11,332 nucleotides of DNA from CAZUGH01 sp964619785 (GTDB lineage: Bacteria > Bacillota > Clostridia > Lachnospirales > Lachnospiraceae): positions 1 through 11,332 of the forward strand of contig CAZUGH010000060.1 of NCBI GenBank assembly GCA_964619785.1, given 5' to 3'. Both the position numbers and the translations under genes were made by a program. Position 1 is the first letter of the stretch, and each line of letters opens with the position of its first letter. The notes beneath the pieces are model-generated. The model worked only from the letters and a program-made list of their open reading frames with translations. It did no database searches and was not told the DNA's origin. Shown in pieces: positions 7,032-11,332 of this stretch.

Positions 7032-7035
7032 GCAA
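7007..7035 (-). promoter_or_regulatory. Candidate promoter of the lipoprotein-kinase operon
   Basis: On the minus strand TTGCAA (7030-7035) is followed by 17 bases and TACAAT (7007-7012). These have two and one mismatches to the sigma-A consensus. It would start transcription near 7000 and give a leader of about 40 bases. It lies inside the terminator hairpin of the preceding unit, so it is less certain than the other promoters. A TTGACA also occurs within the hairpin loop but has no matching -10 at a proper distance. Confidence 0.4.
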
Positions 7036-7038
7036 CAT

Positions 7039-7446
7039 CTATTCATGGGTTCGAATGGCATTACTCTTCGAAGAATCATATGTATAAACTTGGTTATTTG
7101 ATGGGAACGTCATCCCAAATCTCGTCTTAGCATCTTCAAACAACTGATCATAATCAATCGTCTCCTCTTGTTGATTCTGTAAATCTCCCTTTTCCTTCTC
7201 AAGTTGTTCAATATCTGTATTAAGCGATACAATCTCTCTTGATAAAAGAACACTCTGATTGCTCTGCTCAATAATCGAATAACAGATACCAACCAAAAAA
7301 GTACCCAGAATCAAAACTAGTAAAATGTCCCGCAATGCCGTCTTTCTTCGACGATGCTCCTCTACATTAATCACTTTAATCTTCGAACCTGTCGAAATAA
7401 TCTGGACAGCTGTATTGCCAACCATATAGTTCGTGATTACTTTCAT
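7039..7446 (-). CDS. FtsL/DivIC-like bitopic membrane protein
   Basis: A 135-residue single-pass protein: a cytoplasmic N-terminus of about 39 residues ending in the basic stretch EEHRRRK, one membrane segment about 40-59 (ILLVLILGTFLVGICYSII), then an external coiled coil about 62-95 (SLNTDIEQLEKEKGDLQNQ). The end, AKTRFGMTFPSNNQVYTY (106-123), resembles the conserved tail of FtsL/DivIC septum proteins (A..rlGM..P...qv.y). Those proteins scaffold the divisome. Unlike a typical ftsL, it is not beside mraZ, rsmH or penicillin-binding protein genes. Its ATG overlaps the stop of the RHH gene (ATGA) and has no strong ribosome site of its own, so it is translated by coupling. A septum-type role is an inference from architecture; a general membrane coiled-coil partner of the RHH protein is the alternative. 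Confidence 0.65.
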   Translation of the reverse strand: MKVITNYMVGNTAVQIISTGSKIKVINVEEHRRRKTALRDILLVLILGTFLVGICYSIIEQSNQSVLLSREIVSLNTDIEQLEKEKGDLQNQQEETIDYDQLFEDAKTRFGMTFPSNNQVYTYDSSKSNAIRTHE

Positions 7447-7610
7447 TCTCTATCCGTTCCCCCATCCCTGTTCTTAGCCTTGCGTTTCCCCTTCGCAGCA
7501 ACAATCAACATCGTGATAGCACCTGAACGCGTCGTGTAATTCTCTGACGCATAACTATCCACCTTCTGGAGTACGTCATCCTCCAAAGTTATGTTAATTC
7601 GCTTCTTCAT
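7443..7610 (-). CDS. Small ribbon-helix-helix (CopG/Arc-type) DNA-binding protein
   Basis: A 55-residue protein starting at the ATG at 7610, which has GGAGG (7617-7621) 6 bases upstream. The frame continues upstream to 7673 but without a comparable start. The sequence MKKRINITLEDDVLQKVDSY gives the beta-strand (RINITL) and first helix, and TRSGAITMLIVAAKG gives the second helix with the usual x-R-S entry, as in HicB- and CopG-like RHH domains. The tail is basic then acidic (KGKRKAKNRDGGTDRE). RHH dimers bind short repeated operators by inserting the beta-strand in the major groove. Its own promoter carries three TTATACA copies, which makes autoregulation likely. It overlaps the FtsL-like gene by 4 bases. 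An antitoxin role is conceivable, but the partner does not look like a known toxin. Confidence 0.8.
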   Translation of the reverse strand: MKKRINITLEDDVLQKVDSYASENYTTRSGAITMLIVAAKGKRKAKNRDGGTDRE

Positions 7611-7616
7611 CGTACC

Positions 7617-7621
7617 CCTCC
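7617..7621 (-). promoter_or_regulatory. Ribosome binding site that fixes the RHH start
   Basis: GGAGG on the minus strand, 6 bases before the ATG at 7610. It shows that the RHH protein starts at MKKRINITL rather than at the in-frame start at 7673, which would also lie upstream of or at the predicted transcription start. Confidence 0.8.
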
Positions 7622-7665
7622 AGTCCAAAATCCATTCGCTTAACCCACTTACATGAGTCGACACG

Positions 7666-7699
7666 TTATACACATATTATACACACATCGTATGTATAA
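7666..7699. repeat. TTATACA repeats, probable RHH operator
   Basis: On the plus strand TTATACAC occurs at 7666-7673 and again at 7677-7684, exactly 11 bases apart (one helical turn). The inverted form TGTATAA lies at 7693-7699. Together they cover the -10 box, the spacer and the expected transcription start. Tandem or inverted short sites in helical phase are typical of RHH repressors, so autorepression by the 55-residue protein is the likeliest reading. Part of the repeat is simply the -10 hexamer, so some similarity could be incidental. Confidence 0.6.
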
Positions 7700-7704
7700 T
7701 GCAA
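7676..7704 (-). promoter_or_regulatory. Sigma-A promoter of the RHH/FtsL-like unit
   Basis: On the minus strand TTGCAT (7699-7704, two mismatches to TTGACA) is followed by 17 bases and a perfect TATAAT (7676-7681). Transcription should start near 7669, about 60 bases before the ATG at 7610. Confidence 0.8.
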
Positions 7705-7708
7705 GTAA

Positions 7709-7738
7709 AAAAATACTGCAAATTAACGCAGCATTTTT
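7709..7738 (-). terminator. Terminator after the exporter gene
   Basis: On the minus strand AATGCTGC pairs with GCAGTATT (one G-U) around an 8-base loop. The A and T runs on either side extend the stem to about 11 pairs and supply seven Ts after it. It lies about 20 bases after the permease stop and ends just before the -35 box of the RHH promoter. Confidence 0.8.
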
Positions 7739-7757
7739 GTTTGCACCATTTACAATC

Positions 7758-8606
7758 TTATCCAAGAAAAGCCTGAATTAACACTCCCCATAGAACTCCT
7801 GAAACATACAATACTCCTAGGATTATAAGATTTTCTTTTATATGTTTATTCAATCGAAACAGAATCAACAGACCGACACCTGCCCCTACTAATAAGCCAG
7901 ACATCATCGCACCAATTCCGATGATACCTTTCAAATATAATTCTGTAATAATGACAGAAGAGGCACAGTTTGGTATCAGTCCCACAAGACCTGCTATCAT
8001 CTGTCCCACAACAGGAACATCTGTAAATATCGTAGAGATTCTGTCTTCTCCGAATCCCTCAACCAACAGATTCAATATAAGCGTTAATAGGAAAATGTAT
8101 ATCGCAATCTTACCTGTGTGTTTCAGTGCCGACACCCAGACACTATCCTCGCATTTGCAATGCTCCTGCTCACAAATTTTATGAATATCCATCTTCTCAT
8201 GTCGATTTGAAGTCACTCTTCGATAAACCAAATCAATCACAAAGCCTGTCACCATACCGATAGCCACCTTGGCTGCTAGTATTTTCATAATAATGCTTAT
8301 ATTGACAGCTTCCGAGATGAAAATTGGCAGCATCTCATCTGATGTTGCCAAGTAAATGGAAATCAATGTTCCCATTGTTATCACGCGACCCGCATACAGA
8401 CTAGAGGCTGCTGCCGAGAAACCGCACTGTGGAAAAGCACCTAGTAGCCCACCCCAGAGCGGACCAAACTTCCCTGCTTTTTCTATCGTAGCCTGGGACT
8501 TCTCACTCGCTTTGTGTTTTAATAACTCCATTAGTAAATATGTCACAAATAAAAATGGAATTAGCTTCACACTATCGAGACATACATCTGCTAATATATC
8601 AATCAT
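7758..8606 (-). CDS. Multi-pass permease, ArsP_2-type putative heavy-metal exporter
   Basis: A 282-residue integral membrane protein with about eight to ten hydrophobic segments. It resembles the ArsP_2 family (putative 10-TM heavy-metal exporter, often named arsenic efflux protein; some members are called manganese transporters). The two halves repeat: LLGAFPQCGFSAAASSLY (54-71) and LVGLIPNCASSVIITELY (207-224) align without gaps, each with a Pro-x-Cys (C61, C214) that may bind the metal. A hydrophilic loop at 131-158 is rich in His and Cys (H136, H142, C145, H149, C150, C152). ATSDE (87-91) adds acidic residues to the first half only. The ATG at 8606 has only a weak GTGAG ribosome site and follows the four-Cys gene by 18 bases, so it belongs to that operon. 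The family assignment is from motif memory and the ion is not determined. Confidence 0.75.
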   Translation of the reverse strand: MIDILADVCLDSVKLIPFLFVTYLLMELLKHKASEKSQATIEKAGKFGPLWGGLLGAFPQCGFSAAASSLYAGRVITMGTLISIYLATSDEMLPIFISEAVNISIIMKILAAKVAIGMVTGFVIDLVYRRVTSNRHEKMDIHKICEQEHCKCEDSVWVSALKHTGKIAIYIFLLTLILNLLVEGFGEDRISTIFTDVPVVGQMIAGLVGLIPNCASSVIITELYLKGIIGIGAMMSGLLVGAGVGLLILFRLNKHIKENLIILGVLYVSGVLWGVLIQAFLG

Positions 8607-8624
8607 TTGAACTCACTTTCTATT

Positions 8625-8804
8625 CTACATTTGCTTTCTTACTATCTTATATTCGTCGTCTAACTGATAATATGGACAATTGTATTGAGATGAACTCATA
8701 AATCTCATATGATCATCTTCATCCATATTCACATCACAGAAATATCCGTCGTACTCCTCGTCATACTCATAGTTAGCACAACTGTCACAACTTGTCTGAC
8801 TCAC
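8625..8804 (-). CDS. Small four-cysteine protein resembling DUF6472
   Basis: A 59-residue gene starting at GTG 8804 and ending with TAG at 8625. It begins MSQTSCDSCANYEYDEEYDG and has cysteines at 6, 9, 23 and 43 (C-x2-C, then single Cys before DVNMDEDD and in YNCPYY), a plausible zinc- or metal-binding set. It is strongly acidic and rich in Asp, Glu and Tyr, with a basic end (KIVRKQM). The start is well supported: GGAGG at 8812-8816 is 7 bases before the GTG, and GTGA overlaps the TGA stop of the upstream gene by 4 bases. The layout matches small Clostridia proteins listed as DUF6472, whose function is unknown. It lies just ahead of the heavy-metal-type permease, so a metal-related role is possible but unproven. 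Confidence 0.85.
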   Translation of the reverse strand: MSQTSCDSCANYEYDEEYDGYFCDVNMDEDDHMRFMSSSQYNCPYYQLDDEYKIVRKQM

Positions 8805-9016
8805 GCATCTGCCTCCATAATCAACTTTGCAAAAATTTCTTTCTCTGCATCCTCATTTGTCAATGCAGTTCCTAGTTTGTCAAAAGCAGGATCTTCTATC
8901 ACCTTGACAAGACAAGTGGTATACAAATCCTTGTCATCTAAGAAACGTGCCAACGCTCCTTTGATATCACAGCCCATCTCTTCCATCTTCTGCAATAATT
9001 CTTCTGTACTCATCAT
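8801..9016 (-). CDS. Truncated HPt-like protein lacking the phospho-acceptor histidine
   Basis: A 71-residue protein starting MMSTEELLQKMEEMGCDIKG. Its residues about 15-60 line up without gaps with the real HPt protein encoded at 2755-3096: LY at 31-32 against 26-27, EDPAF at 41-45 against DEPHF at 36-40, and NED at 54-56. Continuing the alignment, the place of the active histidine (H60 there) is L65 here, and the protein stops six residues later, so the AHxLKG motif and the last two helices are missing. It can therefore not relay phosphate. GGAGG lies upstream of two adjacent ATGs (9016, 9013), the second better spaced. It sits 15 bases after the acyl-CoA ligase and overlaps the four-Cys gene. 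It may be a decayed gene or a reused protein-binding helix pair; family assignment is by eye. Confidence 0.7.
   Translation of the reverse strand: MMSTEELLQKMEEMGCDIKGALARFLDDKDLYTTCLVKVIEDPAFDKLGTALTNEDAEKEIFAKLIMEADA
8812..8816 (-). promoter_or_regulatory. Ribosome binding site of the four-Cys gene
   Basis: GGAGG on the minus strand inside the end of the HPt-like gene, 7 bases before the GTG at 8804. It is the main evidence that the 59-residue frame is translated. Confidence 0.75.
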
Positions 9017-9031
9017 AATCCCTCCATGATT

Positions 9032-10666
9032 CTATGCTCTTGTCTGTGTTGCCACTACGCTCTCGCCACAATACTGCTCCCTAAGCTTTGGCTTTTCAAT
9101 CTTACCAGTAGGGTTTCTCGGTATATCTGCAAAAATAATATGACGTGGTCTCTTATAACGTGGTAGTTTATGACAAAACTCTTCGATTTCTTCTTCGGTA
9201 CAAGTAAACCCTTCCTTCACTTCAATGATAGCAGCTGTTGCTTCACCTAATCGCTGATCTGGAACCCCAATTACCGCTACATCTTTAATCGCATCATGCG
9301 CACGCAAAAAATCTTCAATCTGTACAGGATAGATATTTTCTCCGCCACTGATAACGACATCTTTCTTACGGTCAACTAAGTAGATAAATCCATCCTCATC
9401 TTCCTTCGCCATATCACCGGTAAACAGCCATCCATCTGCCAGCACCTCTGCCGTTGCCTCTGGATTATTGTAATAACAGGTCATAACACCAGGACCCTTA
9501 ACTGCTAATTCACCAACCTGACCCTTCTCAACATCCTGTCGATTCTCATCTACAATACGTGTGAACCAACCATAGCCAGCCTTGCCAATCGCTCCAACCT
9601 TATCAATATTTTCAACACCAAGATGAACACAACCTGGTCCAATCGACTCACTAAGTCCATAATTCGTATCATATTGATGATTTGGGAAAACTTTCTTCCA
9701 GCGAGCAATCAAGCTAGGTGGTACAGGCTGTGCACCAATATGCATCAGTCTCCATTGACTCAACTCATAATCATCAAGATTGATGTCACCACGGTCGATG
9801 GCATCTAGAATATCTTGTGCCCAAGGAACCAACAGCCAAACAATCGTGCATTTCTCTTTCGATACCGCATCTAGGATAAATTCTGGCTTTGTTCCTTTGA
9901 GAAGAACCGACTTCCCGCCCTCAAAGAACGACCCAAACCAATGCATCTTCGCACCCGTATGATAGAGTGGTGGAATACACAAAAATACATCATCCTTCGT
10001 TTGTCCATGATGATTCTGTTCAACCTTGCAAGACTGCATCAAACTCTCATGATTATGTAAAATTGCCTTCGGAAAACCTGTAGTTCCCGAGGAAAAATAA
10101 ATCGCAGCATCATCAAAATCGGTCAATCTCACCAGCGGTGCCTGACTCGAACAATTCACTGTCGTACTCGTATAATCTTCTGCAAATGATGGGCAATTAT
10201 CTCCCACAAAAAACAGTAGACGGTTCTTACTGATACCCTCAGCAATCTCTTCAATACGTCCGATAAACTCTGGTCCAAATACAAGTACATCCACATCTGC
10301 AAGATTCATACAATACTCAATCTCATCCGATGCATAGCGGAAATTCATCGGCACAGCTAGCGCGCCAGTCTTTAGTATACCAAAATATATAGGGAGCCAC
10401 TCGAGGCAGTTCATCAATAAGATAGCCACCTTATCTCCCTTTTTAATTCCTCTGCCAATCAACATATTAGCAAAGCGATTCGCCTTTTCATCAAATACAT
10501 TCCATGTAATCTCTCTACGATAATGGGACACTGGATTCGGCTCAATCAACTCATATTCCTTCCAAGTCACCCTTCTTTGTTCTTTAATCTCTGGATTAAT
10601 CTCTACTAAACAAATGTCATCCCCATATAGCTTACAATTGCGTTCGAGTATGTCTGTTATAGGCAT
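9032..10666 (-). CDS. AMP-forming acyl-CoA ligase (class I adenylate-forming enzyme)
   Basis: A 544-residue cytoplasmic enzyme that activates a carboxylic acid with ATP to an acyl-AMP and then an acyl-CoA. Motifs in order: phosphate-binding YFSSGTTGFPKAIL (190-203); NYGLSES (335-341); WLFTGD (413-418) with ATP-binding Asp418; DRKKDVVISGGENIYPVQIE (432-451), the hinge and C-domain start; and PTGKIEK (519-525) with catalytic Lys522. Length is normal for fatty-acid or aryl/medium-chain ligases; the substrate cannot be read from the sequence. The N-terminus is slightly extended with a repeated TW motif (RRVTWKE 31-37, REITWNV 51-57). The ATG at 10666 has AAGGAGG 7 bases upstream. It leads the four-gene run ending in the permease. 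No clear promoter was found in the 96-base gap before it, and no terminator follows hemD, so read-through from hemD is possible. Confidence 0.95.
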   Translation of the reverse strand: MPITDILERNCKLYGDDICLVEINPEIKEQRRVTWKEYELIEPNPVSHYRREITWNVFDEKANRFANMLIGRGIKKGDKVAILLMNCLEWLPIYFGILKTGALAVPMNFRYASDEIEYCMNLADVDVLVFGPEFIGRIEEIAEGISKNRLLFFVGDNCPSFAEDYTSTTVNCSSQAPLVRLTDFDDAAIYFSSGTTGFPKAILHNHESLMQSCKVEQNHHGQTKDDVFLCIPPLYHTGAKMHWFGSFFEGGKSVLLKGTKPEFILDAVSKEKCTIVWLLVPWAQDILDAIDRGDINLDDYELSQWRLMHIGAQPVPPSLIARWKKVFPNHQYDTNYGLSESIGPGCVHLGVENIDKVGAIGKAGYGWFTRIVDENRQDVEKGQVGELAVKGPGVMTCYYNNPEATAEVLADGWLFTGDMAKEDEDGFIYLVDRKKDVVISGGENIYPVQIEDFLRAHDAIKDVAVIGVPDQRLGEATAAIIEVKEGFTCTEEEIEEFCHKLPRYKRPRHIIFADIPRNPTGKIEKPKLREQYCGESVVATQTRA

Positions 10667-10762
10667 GTCCTAGCCTCCTTCTATTGTATAACGAAGTTCT
10701 CATTTTTAGAAAACTCCAACATACTTATTTTGCCACACTAAAGTAAAAAAGTAAACTATTTT

Positions 10763-11332
10763 TTAGGATTTCATAATGGTTTTTACTAAATCCAGATATG
10801 TCGACTGCGACGCTTCAAAAATCGTATGAACTCCATACTTTTCCAACACACTGCTTGTGCTTTTACCAATTGAAAAAATTTTGCACTCAGCAGACTCCAT
10901 TTTCATATATGGCATCATTCGTTCAACACTCGAAGCACAGGTGAAAATAGCCCCATCATACTGTTCTAAATCAATCTCTTCCTCGATATCAACAGCTTCG
11001 TTCGTATAGCCTTCCACCTTCCATACAACATCATCTTCCTGGGATCGCTCTGCCAATACTTCATCAAGCGCTTCGCCATGATATTGTTCTGGTATCCAAT
11101 CGGGACGAATCCCGTATTTTTTCATTTTTCTTCCTGTCTCAGCTCCTACAGCAGCTATCTTCTTACCCGCTAACACGCGTGTATCGAGTCCCATTGCATC
11201 GATTTGACGGAAGAATCCTTCCACAGCATTGCGGCTTGTAAACACGAGAACCGTTGCCTCATCAAGCTGCTTTAGCTCAAAGAAATCTTTTTGGAATCGT
11301 ATCTCCCCCACCTGGATTTCTCGTACTCTGGC
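10763..11332 (-). CDS. hemD: Uroporphyrinogen-III synthase, C-terminal part (partial)
   Basis: The frame is open from the window edge to the stop at 10763 (189 visible residues). A GTG at 11311 exists, but the upstream residues ARVREIQ also fit, so the real start lies outside. The enzyme closes hydroxymethylbilane with inversion of ring D to give uroporphyrinogen III, for heme, siroheme and cobalamin. Seen (numbered from 11311) are VLVFTSRNAVEGFF at 21-34, the conserved 'F-T-S-x-N-A-V' loop; KIAAVGAETGRKMKKYGIRPDWIPE around 51-75; and the second-domain GAIFTCASSVERMMPY and IFSIGKSTSSVLEKYG (145-160). A stand-alone HemD is near 250 residues, so roughly 60 residues are missing. In Clostridia the protein is often fused behind a CobA methyltransferase, which cannot be judged here. 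Confidence 0.9.
   Translation of the reverse strand, partial: ARVREIQVGEIRFQKDFFELKQLDEATVLVFTSRNAVEGFFRQIDAMGLDTRVLAGKKIAAVGAETGRKMKKYGIRPDWIPEQYHGEALDEVLAERSQEDDVVWKVEGYTNEAVDIEEEIDLEQYDGAIFTCASSVERMMPYMKMESAECKIFSIGKSTSSVLEKYGVHTIFEASQSTYLDLVKTIMKS

Noticed and set aside
8709..9029. Plus-strand hydrophobic frame of 106 codons over the two small genes
   Set aside because: It is the complement of two small genes with good ribosome sites and overlapping stop/start; the apparent hydrophobicity arises from reading acidic codons in reverse.
10667..10762. Promoter for the acyl-CoA ligase (TATACAAT near the ribosome site)
   Set aside because: No -35 with at least four matches at 16-18 bases spacing; left uncalled.
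10667..10762. Terminator after hemD
   Set aside because: The region is A/T-rich with T runs but no inverted repeat forming a usable stem was found.
1..11332. CRISPR, tRNA, rRNA, insertion sequence or prophage
   Set aside because: No regularly spaced repeats, no tRNA-like cloverleaf, no transposase, integrase or phage-type product was seen on either strand.

Overview
The window reads as chromosomal DNA from a low-GC, Gram-positive anaerobe of the Clostridia, most likely a Lachnospiraceae-type gut bacterium (inferred from protein resemblance only). Supporting signs are strong GGAGG-type ribosome sites, A/T-rich sigma-A promoters, hairpin-plus-T terminators, a lipoprotein with an LLTSC lipobox, a citrate synthase of the LeuA-like Re-type found in strict anaerobes, and a small four-cysteine protein resembling the DUF6472 family. 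Every convincing gene lies on the minus strand, so transcription runs from high to low coordinates. There is no rRNA, tRNA, CRISPR array, insertion sequence or phage gene, and no gene-free gap exceeds about 150 bases.

In transcription order: (1) 11332-10763 is the 3' part of a uroporphyrinogen-III synthase (hemD), cut by the window edge. (2) 10666-7758 is a tight four-gene run: an AMP-forming acyl-CoA ligase, a 71-residue protein that looks like half of an HPt domain without its histidine, a 59-residue four-Cys protein whose GTG start overlaps the preceding stop, and a multi-pass permease of the ArsP_2 heavy-metal exporter type. It ends in a terminator at 7709-7738. (3) 7704-7039 is a two-gene unit with a near-consensus promoter and repeated TTATACAC operator candidates: a 55-residue ribbon-helix-helix protein overlapping an FtsL/DivIC-like membrane protein, then a terminator. 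(4) 6960-2360 is a signalling operon: an extracellular solute-binding lipoprotein, a dCache hybrid histidine kinase with two receiver domains, a free HPt protein and a hotdog acyl-CoA thioesterase, closed by a terminator at 2325-2348. (5) 2314-212 is a two-gene unit: a probable Re-citrate synthase followed by an FCD-type GntR regulator whose ATG overlaps the synthase stop. A TTGACA-17-TATCAT promoter carries the palindrome ATTGTATACAAT next to its -10 box. A GNRA-loop terminator at 177-200 closes it. (6) Bases 60-1 hold the first 20 codons of a further gene with an export-signal-like N-terminus.

How the parts may work together: the lipoprotein has no permease or ATPase beside it and is translationally coupled to the kinase, so it probably acts as the kinase's external ligand sensor rather than as a transporter part. 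Phosphate would pass from kinase His to an internal receiver Asp, then to the free HPt, then to an unseen output regulator. The GntR regulator probably represses its own operon through the palindrome in response to a carboxylate or related metabolite. The two least explained items are the HPt-like protein with Leu where the phospho-His should be, and the coupled RHH/FtsL-like pair with its own repeat-rich promoter.
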